Positions 56,467 to 64,000 of a stretch of 64,000 nucleotides of DNA are shown one piece after another. Origin of the DNA: Angelobacter sp036557225. GTDB taxonomy: Bacteria; Acidobacteriota; Terriglobia; Terriglobales; Acidobacteriaceae. Below the pieces are notes generated by a model. The model searched no databases and was not told the origin of the DNA. It worked only from the letters and a program-made list of their open reading frames with translations. Position numbers and translations under genes: made by a program. Location: NCBI GenBank assembly GCA_036557225.1, contig DATBHX010000107.1, forward strand, positions 11,303 to 75,302, read 5' to 3'. Position 1 is the stretch's first letter, and the number at the start of each line of letters is the position of its first letter.

Positions 56467-59400
56467 ATGAATACTAAAGGTCATCGGCCAGTCGTGAGGC
56501 TGGTGCTATCCATCGTAACTCTGGCACTACTGTTGGCGGTCTCATCGGCAGCCCAGGTCTTGAAAGGATCTATATCCGGTACGGTTACAGATCCGCAGGG
56601 CGCGGTCGTGTCAGGCGCCACCATTAAAGCCATCAACGGGGCGACGGGAGCGACACTGAACACAACCAGTGACGCGGCAGGCTCGTTCCACTTTAACCTG
56701 ATCCCGGCGGGTGAATACAAAGTTGAGGTCTCGGCCAGCGGTTTCAAGACCGCGGTGCAGAGCAGCATTGTGGTCGCCGCCGGACGCGACAGCGGACTGG
56801 GCTCGATTCCTCTCACGGTAGGCGAGGTCAGCACTTCGGTCGAGGTGGACGCTACGGCGCCACTGATCGAAACGACACAGTCACAGGTAACCAACACCTT
56901 TGCCGGCGCACAGCTCACCACGTTTGCCGGAATTAACGAAAACCAGGGACTGGACAACCTGGCGTTGTTCGTTCCCGGTGTCAGCTCCGCCCGCGATAAC
57001 AATTTTTCCAATACCAACGGCGGCGGCGGATTCTCAGTGAACGGCCTGCGCGGCCGCAACAACGATCAGCAGATCGACGGCCAGAATAATAACGACAACA
57101 GCGTTGCCGGGCCGGGACTCTTTGTCAGCGACACGGAGTTCGTGCAGCAGTACATCCTTATTACCAACCAGTTTGGGCCGGAGTATGGCCGCAACGCCGG
57201 TTCAGTGGTGAACCTGATCACCAAGACCGGATCCAACGCGTGGCATGGCAGCGTCTATGCGCACGAAAACAACACCGTGCTCAACTCCATGACCAACTTC
57301 CAGAAGCGCGGAGCCGGTTTCACCTCAGACGCAAACGGCAATGCGCTCACGAGCATTCCACGCGCCAACGACGAGTTCGGCGGATTCACCATCGGCGGTC
57401 CTGTAGTGAAGAACAAGCTGTTCTTCTTCGGCGGCTTTGACCAGCAGCTGATTTCACAGAACTCGCTGTACACCGGCACCGGGCTTACGCCGACTCCAGC
57501 CGGATTGGCCACGCTTGCCGCTTGCTTCCCCACCAGCCAGAGCCTGGCTGCGCTGCGGGTGTTTGGGCCGTATGGTGTTTCGGCCGGCAATCCAACGCCC
57601 CTGAATGCGCATGCGCCAACCTCGGCGGCTGATGTGAACGGCGTAGCCTTCATTCCCTCCTGCCCCGGAGTTGAGTTTGGCGGAGTGGAGAGAACGCTGC
57701 CTACGCACACACACAACTTCAACTGGGTAACCCGCACAGACCTGCAGCTGGGTAGCGACACGATCATGGGCCGCTACATTTTCAACCGCGGCAACAACTT
57801 CAACATCGACTTCGGCGACGGCGCTGCCGGACTCCCGGTAAGCGTACCCGCGCTGAGCCAGGCGGTCCTGATTGGCGACACGCACAACTTCAGTTCACAC
57901 CTGGTGAACGAAGCGCGCGTGGGCTTCAATCGCCTGAACGTGACCTTCGCGACGAACACGATTGGAACTGTTCCGGGCGACAACGGCGTGGACCAGGCAA
58001 TCACCCGCGCCACCTTCAACAGCCCGCAACTGCTGTCTTTCGGCCTGAACGGCGCGTTTCCGGAAGGGCGCATCGTGAACACCTGGCAGGGACAGGACAA
58101 CCTGAATTACGTTGTCGGCCGCCACACCTTCAAAGCCGGCGTGAACTACACCTATCAAAGATCGCCGAATACCTTCCTGCCCAACCTGAACGGCGCGTTC
58201 CGGTTCAGCAGCTGGGAAGCGTTCATGGACAACACACCGAACCGCGTTCGCGTAGCCAATGGAACTTCAACGCTGGACTTCCGCGAGCATGACACCTTCC
58301 TCTATGCCGGCGACGATTGGAAGATCGGGCAGAACCTGACGCTGAACCTGGGCCTGACCTGGACTTACTACGGCCAGCCTCTGAATCTGTTTAACGACAT
58401 CACCAACCCGCGTGAGAGCAACGCAGCAACGGCCTTCTGGCGGCAGGACATTCCGCTGGCTGCCCGTACCTTCCCGACGCTCGATGCCACCAAGAACAGC
58501 TTTGGTCCGAGCGTAGGCTTTGCTTACACGCCGCACTGGGGCGGCTTCCTGACCGGCAACGGCAAGACCGTACTGCGCGGCGGCTATCGCATGCTCTATG
58601 ATCCGCCGTTCTACAACATCTATCTGAACATCGCCAACTCGGCCCCGGTGGTTTTCCTGCAGAACTTCACCGGCGCATCGATTACACCCAACATGATCCT
58701 GCCCAGCCAGCCCTTTGGCCCCGTCGTGCGGGGTGAACTCTCAGGCCAGCTGCAGACAGGCGTGTTTGATCCGCGCACCAATGTGGAAACAACCGTCAGC
58801 CCGAACTTCGGGCCGGACAAAGTCCATAGCTGGAACATTGGCATGGAGCGCGAGCTCACCAAGAACTCCGCGGTTGAGTTCCGTTACGTGGGCAACCACG
58901 CGACTGATCTCTTCCAGAGCGTCAACGGGAACCCGATCGTGACCGGGAACTCAACAGCGCCTGCGGGACTCACCGGCTGCGCGACCTCGAACGTCCTCCT
59001 GGGTCCCGGACAGACGGTCAACCCCGCCCTGGGACGCGCCAGCTGCGACGAGGGCATTGTGTTGGAGCGCAACAACGGCGGTTATTCCAACTACAACGCT
59101 TTGCAAACCGAGATCCGCGCTAACAACCTGTTCAAACAGCTGACGCTGCGCGGGGCTTACACCTACAGCCGGACGCTCGACAACGTGAGTGAGATCTTCA
59201 GCACGCTGGTGGGCGGCAACACGAGCGCGTTCGCTGCGAACCCATGGAACACGGGCAGCGGCGAGTACTCATTCTCCGGCCTTGACTTCCCGCACCAGGT
59301 ATCACTCCTGGCCACGGAACAGTTGCCGTTCTTCAAGGGCCAGCATGGCTTCACAGGACACGTGCTGGGCGGCTGGGCGGTTTCGGCCAACTACGTCTGG

Positions 59401-60027
59401 GCTTCGGGGCAGCGCTACACGCCGGTGCAAGCCGGTCTGGAAGCCGCGGCCACCGCTCCCAGCGACAACTTCGACGCCAACTTCCTGCTGAACGTAGTAG
59501 GACTCGACAACGCACGGCCGTTCGTGGGCAGCTTGACCGCTCCGGCGACGAGCGTCGGCATCTTCGCGGGTGATGCCTGCAATCTGTTCGGCAGCTCTTG
59601 CGCGCTGGCGCCCAATCAGTTGGTCAACTTCGACCAGAACGTACAGGCCGGCGTTGACGGAACCACCACGCAACAGAATGCAGTCCGCTACATTCTGAAC
59701 GCGTCCACCGCGCAGGGCATCTTCGGCACGCCGTTCGGCGCCCGCCGGAACCTCTCGCAGGACGCTCCTACCAACGTTGCTAACCTGGCGCTGTACAAGA
59801 ACGTAAAACTGAATGAGCGCTCCAGCCTGGAATTCAATGCCACGTTCCAGAATGTGTTCAACCATGCCAACTTCCAGAGCGTGGATACGTTCCTGGAAGA
59901 CGCGGGCATTGCCAAGAACCTGCAAGGACCGGGCGTAGGCTTTGGCGATCCCAGCGTGACGAATGACGTGGTGGGCAATGCTCTGGGCAATCGCATTGTT
60001 CGCTTCGGGCTTACCTTCAGGTTCTAA
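56467..60027 (+). CDS. TonB-dependent receptor with carboxypeptidase-regulatory-like N-terminus (Oar-like)
   Basis: Outer-membrane receptor of 1186 residues. A signal peptide (about 10-30, ending SSAAQ) leads into a beta-sandwich CarboxypepD_reg-like domain (about 34-118: GSISGTVTDPQGAVVSGATIKAI, then GSFHFNLIPAGEYKVEVSASGFK). The plug domain follows (about 140-260, with FSVNGLRGRNNDQQIDGQNN), then a long barrel rich in aromatic strands, ending FGLTFRF with the C-terminal Phe. No TonB box is obvious after the signal peptide. This Oar-like type is the hallmark receptor of Acidobacteriota and likely takes up large carbohydrates or other polymers. It is monocistronic, with a strong terminator. 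Confidence 0.94.
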   Translation: MNTKGHRPVVRLVLSIVTLALLLAVSSAAQVLKGSISGTVTDPQGAVVSGATIKAINGATGATLNTTSDAAGSFHFNLIPAGEYKVEVSASGFKTAVQSSIVVAAGRDSGLGSIPLTVGEVSTSVEVDATAPLIETTQSQVTNTFAGAQLTTFAGINENQGLDNLALFVPGVSSARDNNFSNTNGGGGFSVNGLRGRNNDQQIDGQNNNDNSVAGPGLFVSDTEFVQQYILITNQFGPEYGRNAGSVVNLITKTGSNAWHGSVYAHENNTVLNSMTNFQKRGAGFTSDANGNALTSIPRANDEFGGFTIGGPVVKNKLFFFGGFDQQLISQNSLYTGTGLTPTPAGLATLAACFPTSQSLAALRVFGPYGVSAGNPTPLNAHAPTSAADVNGVAFIPSCPGVEFGGVERTLPTHTHNFNWVTRTDLQLGSDTIMGRYIFNRGNNFNIDFGDGAAGLPVSVPALSQAVLIGDTHNFSSHLVNEARVGFNRLNVTFATNTIGTVPGDNGVDQAITRATFNSPQLLSFGLNGAFPEGRIVNTWQGQDNLNYVVGRHTFKAGVNYTYQRSPNTFLPNLNGAFRFSSWEAFMDNTPNRVRVANGTSTLDFREHDTFLYAGDDWKIGQNLTLNLGLTWTYYGQPLNLFNDITNPRESNAATAFWRQDIPLAARTFPTLDATKNSFGPSVGFAYTPHWGGFLTGNGKTVLRGGYRMLYDPPFYNIYLNIANSAPVVFLQNFTGASITPNMILPSQPFGPVVRGELSGQLQTGVFDPRTNVETTVSPNFGPDKVHSWNIGMERELTKNSAVEFRYVGNHATDLFQSVNGNPIVTGNSTAPAGLTGCATSNVLLGPGQTVNPALGRASCDEGIVLERNNGGYSNYNALQTEIRANNLFKQLTLRGAYTYSRTLDNVSEIFSTLVGGNTSAFAANPWNTGSGEYSFSGLDFPHQVSLLATEQLPFFKGQHGFTGHVLGGWAVSANYVWASGQRYTPVQAGLEAAATAPSDNFDANFLLNVVGLDNARPFVGSLTAPATSVGIFAGDACNLFGSSCALAPNQLVNFDQNVQAGVDGTTTQQNAVRYILNASTAQGIFGTPFGARRNLSQDAPTNVANLALYKNVKLNERSSLEFNATFQNVFNHANFQSVDTFLEDAGIAKNLQGPGVGFGDPSVTNDVVGNALGNRIVRFGLTFRF

Positions 60028-60052
60028 CAGAACTCTCGGATAGCCATGCTTT

Positions 60053-60082
60053 GCCCGCCGGAGAAATCCGGCGGGCTTTTTT
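60053..60082 (+). terminator. Terminator of the TonB-dependent receptor gene
   Basis: GCCCGCCGGA-gaaa-TCCGGCGGGC followed by TTTTTT, 25 bp after the stop. Perfect 10-bp stem with tetraloop. Confidence 0.95.
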
Positions 60083-60320
60083 ATTGGGCAGTTGTTGCAA
60101 AAAACCGCAAGGTCCCTCAGGGCTACTCACCCGCTCGACCCATTCACGCCAAAAGCAGGCGTGACCGGGCCCCCGAGAACGCGGGCTCGCTTACGCCCAT
60201 CGGGATGACGTTCATAAATGGGTATCGCGTTATCGCGGAGTCATCCATTTGGTCCCATCTGGCGCAGCACTCTTGTGGGTAGGTTTTTGGCGGAAGGTGG
60301 GTTATGCTTTGCCTGTTCGA

Positions 60321-61952
60321 ATGCCTCTCAACCCAGCTAAACCGCAGAGCGCGGCGGCCCTGGCGGAACTAGACTCGCTACGCGACGAGTTTCGCGCACG
60401 CATCAGCACGTCCAGAAGGCCGCAGGCTTTCACTTCGCGCACCGGTGTAGTTCTTTCCGGGGGCGGGGCCCGCGGGGCCTATGAGGCCGGCGTCCTCATG
60501 GCCTTTCAGGACGCGCAGGTTCCTACCCACATTATTACGGCGACATCGGTCGGCAGCATTAACGCGGCTTCCTACGCGGCGCATGCGGAAGGCTACATCG
60601 GCAGGGCCGAGCCGCTGCTGCAAGCGTGGATGGAGTTGACGCCGGCCACGCTGGGCATTGACTGGTCCCGCTACATCTTTCTGCTTGCCGGGTTGGTTGC
60701 GGCTTCAGCCGGCATCGGCAACTTCATCTGGTTGTGGCTGCAGCAGCATGGGATTTTTTTGCACGCGCATCATCCCAAGTTCACCTGGTTTGCGCTGGCG
60801 GTGGCCGGTATTTCGATTTTGCTGTTCGCCGACAAGCTTTCCTATGTGGCCTACGTGATCATGAAGTTCGTACGCAAGAGGAACTGGCAGCCGGACTGGG
60901 GTAAGACCTGGGTTTCTCTCGGCGCCAACATGCTGGTGTGGGGATTTCTGGTCCTATTTCTCGGCTTTACCTATATTCACTTGCCGTGGGAAGGGCCGAT
61001 CGTTCTGGAGTTGAGCACGCACGTGCCGGTGCTGGTGGGGCTGCTGGTGGCGTTGCTTGTGTATCGATTGCTGAAAGACCCGCTGAGCAAGCTGAGCCAT
61101 CGTTTTCTGCGCATGCCGCTGCGCACAGGCCTGTTCCCCAACTTCGACCGCATCAAGTTTCTGCGCGCACGCATTCCGGCGGAGAAGCTGCGCAATTCGG
61201 CCATAAGGGTGATCATGACCGCCACGGACATTCAGAGGGGCTGCGCGCGCTTCTTTTCCAACGCATCCGTCGACGCCCTGTTGGACGATGCCGGCGTGCA
61301 GGAGGACTTCGTGCGTAGAGAAGTGGAGCAACCGCAGGACCTGGTGCTGGCCGCAGTGGCGTCCTCTTCTTATACGTTTGCCTATGAAGCGGTCGACATG
61401 GATGGGCGGCTCTGGACCGATGGCGGCATCATGACCAATCAGCCGGTGCTGCCGGCGCTGCGACTGGGCGCGGACGTTCTCTTCCTGGTGTTGATCGCAC
61501 CGCTGACCGGCGAAGACCAGACCGGCAAGATCAAGACCTTCCTCGATGTCGGCGTGACGGCCGTGGACATTCTGGTTTCGAAGAACTTCAAGTCAGACAT
61601 TGCTCTGCTCAGCAACATCAACCGGCTGTGCTCGATCTATGCCAACGAGATCGGAGTGAAGCCGGAGCAACTGGAGCTGGAGGTGGGCAAACAGCGATAC
61701 CGTTTTGTGAAGTTCTTCAATATCGCGCCGGACGAGCCTCTGCCCGCCGGCGCCCTGGACTTTGAGAGCGAGATCATCGCGCCGATCATTGTGCAGGGAT
61801 ATCGCGACGCCGGCCGGGTGATTCAGCAGTTCCTGGACTATGAAGCTTCGCGCCCGACGCGGGAGTCACGGCGCATGGTGAGGCTGGCGGTGGAAAGGCC
61901 GGAGGGAAATTACCGGGTAACCAGGCCTCCGCGAGTAAAGCCTAAGGCGTGA
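60321..61952 (+). CDS. Patatin-like phospholipase with transmembrane insertion
   Basis: Predicted membrane-bound lipid acyl hydrolase of 543 residues from the ATG at 60321. The catalytic pieces are all present: the oxyanion loop GGGARG (47-52), the nucleophile S76 in ATSVGS (Ala replaces the usual first Gly) and D367 in WTDGGIMTNQP. Between Ser and Asp, about residues 117-252 contain four hydrophobic segments (YIFLLAGLVAASAGIGNFIW and three more). A long linker with basic residues follows. Patatins are normally soluble. The chain after D367 (about 370-543) continues with a helix-rich region and a basic tail. No ribosome binding site is obvious, and the first 24 codons of the longer frame are poor. 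Confidence 0.85.
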   Translation: MPLNPAKPQSAAALAELDSLRDEFRARISTSRRPQAFTSRTGVVLSGGGARGAYEAGVLMAFQDAQVPTHIITATSVGSINAASYAAHAEGYIGRAEPLLQAWMELTPATLGIDWSRYIFLLAGLVAASAGIGNFIWLWLQQHGIFLHAHHPKFTWFALAVAGISILLFADKLSYVAYVIMKFVRKRNWQPDWGKTWVSLGANMLVWGFLVLFLGFTYIHLPWEGPIVLELSTHVPVLVGLLVALLVYRLLKDPLSKLSHRFLRMPLRTGLFPNFDRIKFLRARIPAEKLRNSAIRVIMTATDIQRGCARFFSNASVDALLDDAGVQEDFVRREVEQPQDLVLAAVASSSYTFAYEAVDMDGRLWTDGGIMTNQPVLPALRLGADVLFLVLIAPLTGEDQTGKIKTFLDVGVTAVDILVSKNFKSDIALLSNINRLCSIYANEIGVKPEQLELEVGKQRYRFVKFFNIAPDEPLPAGALDFESEIIAPIIVQGYRDAGRVIQQFLDYEASRPTRESRRMVRLAVERPEGNYRVTRPPRVKPKA

Positions 61953-62097
61953 TCCGCCGTCTCAGCTTACTCAACTATTTCTCTGCCTTGGGCGCTTCAA
62001 CCCATACGACAAAGCTCAGGGTCTCCCCGGGTTGTGTGTAATCGCCTGTTATCGATAGTAATGTTGCCATCCATTAGGTCGCTCTATACGATGCGTG

Positions 62098-62517
62098 ATG
62101 ATGAACGAATGGCAGCAGTTTGTTTGGCTTTGTGAACGGGCAGCCCAATTCATTCTCTTTCCACCCGTTCTCATTTGTGCAACGGTGTTCGGCATTATCG
62201 CTGCCTGCGCAAGCTTCAAACAACGACCTCTAGAAACGCAACTTTGGCGCAGATCGTATTGGCTAGTGTTTACACAGCTTTTGTTCTATCCGGCCATTAT
62301 CGGTATGGCAGTACGTGGCCCGAGTCAGCAAGCGAGCCCGCTGGCTTCGCTGTTCAGCAACATTCTCTTTTTGACCTCGTTGGGTTTAGCCATGTTCTGG
62401 ATATGGCGTATGAAAGGATTGCGATTATTAGCAATTAGCTTAGTCGGGCTGCAACAACTGCTTTTGCTCGGAGCTCTTCTAATGGCGGGTATGGCCATTT
62501 CAGGCGATTGGCTTTGA
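62098..62517 (+). CDS. Small four-helix membrane protein
   Basis: Unrecognised protein of 139 residues with four hydrophobic segments (about 17-39, 55-72, 86-104 and 114-132). Short polar loops carry Arg and Gln (FKQRPLETQLWRRS). No conserved motif is visible. The DNA is less GC-rich than that of its neighbours. ATGs at 62098 and 62101 and a GTG at 62095 are all possible starts, none with a ribosome binding site. Function unknown. Confidence 0.5.
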   Translation: MMNEWQQFVWLCERAAQFILFPPVLICATVFGIIAACASFKQRPLETQLWRRSYWLVFTQLLFYPAIIGMAVRGPSQQASPLASLFSNILFLTSLGLAMFWIWRMKGLRLLAISLVGLQQLLLLGALLMAGMAISGDWL

Positions 62518-62526
62518 TTGGCGTTC

Positions 62527-62554
62527 TACCGCAGGAATAAATGCCTGCTCCACC
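62527..62554. repeat. Dispersed intergenic repeat, short copy 3
   Basis: ACCGCAGGAATAAATGCCTGC followed by TCCACC, matching the inner part of the elements at 41786 and 49021. The rest of the 62518-62727 gap holds CGACGCTTG-ctgcgcagCG-like inverted sequence and TCAGGATGACA, both typical of decayed intergenic repeats. Confidence 0.5.
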
Positions 62555-62727
62555 GCTCATCCTTTACGGCCCGTCTTCTGTCTTGTACACAATTGTCGAG
62601 AGAACTCCCTGATGCGGCATGGTCACATGAGCATTCTCGGGGTCCTTCGACTACGCGACGCTTGCTGCGCAGCGTCGCTCCGCTCAGGATGACAGGGTTT
62701 TAGGGTTATCGTAAATTTCTGAGGTCT

Positions 62728-63450
62728 TTAAACGTTTAACGAGCGCGAGCTTCGTCGAACTTTGCGCACATGGTCGAGAACAATGATGGTTCCCACCCAG
62801 ACCGTCGCAGCCAGATATCCAGCAAGAACGTCGCTGGGATAGTGAACGCCGAGGTAAATGCGCGAGAGGCCGATAGCGACGATAAGCAGGGCAGCGGCAG
62901 TCCACACCACGATCCGCCAGGGCAGCGATTTGATGCGCGCGCTGAGCAGTCCAGCCAGCACACCGTAAAAACATAACGAGCACAGGGCATGGCCGCTGGG
63001 AAAGCTATAGGAAGATGGCGCAGTACCAAAGAAGGCCGTGGGACGCGGGCGATGGTAAGCGAATTTGAGGGCCAGATCGAGCACCAGTGAACCGATCATG
63101 GCGATGGCCAGCCACAAAGCAGCGCGCTTCCAACGGAGTTTGGCGAAGATGACGAAGGCGATCATCAACTCGACGATCAGGACGTTGTAGCCCAACAGAG
63201 AAATGAAGCTCATGGCGCGGGTGATGCCGGGCGAGGAGAACTGGTGGACCCAGCTGCGGACAGCCTGGTCAAAACGAAGCGTGTCCCCGGCGCGCATCTC
63301 GCGCCCCAGCCAGCCGAAGAGGAACAGGCAAAGGATCGCGACGGCGAGGCTGATGACGATGGCGGCCTCAAAAAATACCACCGGCTCGGCAGCAACTTCC
63401 GGACTGCGGGGTTCTTGGGCTGCGCCAGGTCCCTCGCGCGCTTCAGGCAT
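62728..63450 (-). CDS. PAP2-superfamily membrane phosphatase
   Basis: Integral membrane protein of 240 residues with about six helices. The three PAP2 motifs are present: KFAYHRPRP (K-x6-RP), then YSFPSGHALCSL (PSGH with catalytic His) and SRIYLGVHYPSDVLAG (SR-x5-H-x3-D). It should hydrolyse a lipid phosphate such as undecaprenyl diphosphate or phosphatidylglycerol phosphate on the outer face of the membrane. The ATG at 63450 is chosen: AGAGG lies 6 nt before it, and it overlaps the stop of the glycosyltransferase gene by 8 bp. That suggests translational coupling; two upstream ATGs are possible. Confidence 0.9.
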   Translation of the reverse strand: MPEAREGPGAAQEPRSPEVAAEPVVFFEAAIVISLAVAILCLFLFGWLGREMRAGDTLRFDQAVRSWVHQFSSPGITRAMSFISLLGYNVLIVELMIAFVIFAKLRWKRAALWLAIAMIGSLVLDLALKFAYHRPRPTAFFGTAPSSYSFPSGHALCSLCFYGVLAGLLSARIKSLPWRIVVWTAAALLIVAIGLSRIYLGVHYPSDVLAGYLAATVWVGTIIVLDHVRKVRRSSRSLNV

Positions 63451-64000
63451 TGCGGCCTCTGGCATTCCGCGTTGAGAGCGTGGCGACAAGTTCATCCACC
63501 TTGGCCAGGAGTGCCTGGTTTCCGCTGCGCGGATACGATGCGAGCTTTTCTGCGTAGACCGGCAGGTTGAAGAGGAAAGACTCGATTTTCTCTTTGCTCA
63601 GCTCTTCCCAGAAAGCGCCATAGCCTACCTTCTCGACATAATAGGCATTAAATATTTGCTCAAACTGGTTTTGCACCGGAATCGCAAGATAAGGTTTGCC
63701 CAGATGCAAGGCTTCGCTCACCAGCGAGAACCCGGCGTTGGCAATCACCGCACCGGCGCCCGCGAGATCGCGCAGGAAGCCATCCATGCTGGGCTTCTTG
63801 AAGAGGACATTACCGTCCTGGCCTTCACAACCAAAACCATAAGCGATGAACTTATAGCGCACCTGCTTCAGCAACGCGGCCAGCTCTTTGGCCGGTGAGG
63901 TCACGTAGACCAGAGCGTAGTCGCCACTGCTCGGCGTGGTGGAAAGCACTTCCTGGCGCACGATGGGCGGAAAAACGAAGGTGTTGCGCCGGTTGGCTGC
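63443..64000 (-). CDS. Glycosyltransferase (MurG/GT28-like), C-terminal part
   Basis: Incomplete: the frame is open to the window end, so 185 residues of the C-terminal part are visible. The pattern is of a GT-B fold nucleotide-sugar enzyme: LVYVTSPAKELAALLK, IAYGFG, then AGAGAVIANAGFSLVSEALHLGKPYLAIPVQNQFEQIFNAYYVEKVG in outline. The EALHLGKPYLAIP segment is the usual nucleotide-binding motif. It is of the kind found in undecaprenyl-linked or glycolipid synthesis. The gene overlaps the PAP2 gene, which fits a common role in lipid-linked sugar metabolism. An internal GTG (63961) is not the start. Confidence 0.8.
   Translation of the reverse strand, partial: AANRRNTFVFPPIVRQEVLSTTPSSGDYALVYVTSPAKELAALLKQVRYKFIAYGFGCEGQDGNVLFKKPSMDGFLRDLAGAGAVIANAGFSLVSEALHLGKPYLAIPVQNQFEQIFNAYYVEKVGYGAFWEELSKEKIESFLFNLPVYAEKLASYPRSGNQALLAKVDELVATLSTRNARGRNA

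Noticed and set aside
1..64000. CRISPR array, prophage or IS element
   Set aside because: No regularly spaced repeats, integrase, capsid or transposase pattern was found on either strand.

Overview
The window looks like chromosome from a soil-type Acidobacteriota (Terriglobia-like) bacterium. This is an inference from gene content: a very long TonB-dependent receptor with an N-terminal carboxypeptidase-regulatory-like domain, a duplicated MacB-type permease paired with a PadR regulator, an M13 metallopeptidase, DUF1697 and DUF2911 proteins, a DcaP-like porin, many secreted TPR, SYLF and Spy-like proteins, and moderately high GC with dispersed intergenic palindromes. I see no phage, IS element, rRNA or CRISPR array. 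About 55 protein genes are supported, plus one intact tRNA-Met.

Layout. 0.2-6.5 kb (minus): DcaP-like porin, secreted transglutaminase-like protein, and a three-gene set (polytopic membrane protein with a duplicated His motif, His-rich membrane-anchored partner, SnoaL-like protein). 6.8-9.8 kb (minus): phosphorylase-superfamily protein, subtilisin-like protease and a free-standing copy of that protease's N-terminal domain, an unusual cassette. 10.1-13.5 kb (minus): DUF1697 protein, RluA-type pseudouridine synthase, DAHP synthase and chorismate mutase. The last two are preceded by a complete attenuator: promoter, short ORF rich in Phe and Tyr codons, competing hairpin and terminator. 13.5-15.4 kb (plus): VOC protein and aromatic amino acid decarboxylase, transcribed divergently from the attenuator promoter.

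15.4-31.9 kb is mostly envelope and secreted functions: a membrane protein, a YVTN beta-propeller lipoprotein, two paralogous exported-domain proteins, a TPR protein with a PstS-like protein, a two-haem cytochrome c, peptide deformylase, M13 peptidase, TRIC channel, PilZ-like protein, two Spy-like proteins, an MBL hydrolase and Ada. 32.3-43.8 kb: a multi-domain histidine kinase, a 41-residue conserved-looking small gene, the permease/PadR pair with three matching operator palindromes, a pseudopilin, a DUF2911 protein, an OmpA-family coiled-coil protein, a degenerate receiver protein and an MFS exporter.

44-49 kb: a TonB C-terminal protein, tRNA-Met beside a partial tandem duplicate of itself, and the housekeeping run aroC-def-fmt-rsmB. 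49-54 kb (minus): PASTA protein, class A PBP, an S41-family protein lacking both catalytic residues, and a MerR regulator. 54-64 kb: a Lys/Ala-rich secreted peptide, a SYLF lipoprotein, a stand-alone LytTR regulator, the large TonB-dependent receptor, a patatin with transmembrane helices inserted in its catalytic domain, a small membrane protein, a PAP2 phosphatase and a truncated glycosyltransferase running off the end. Two themes stand out: aromatic amino acid metabolism (aroF, chorismate mutase, aroC, decarboxylase) and outer-membrane or envelope maintenance.
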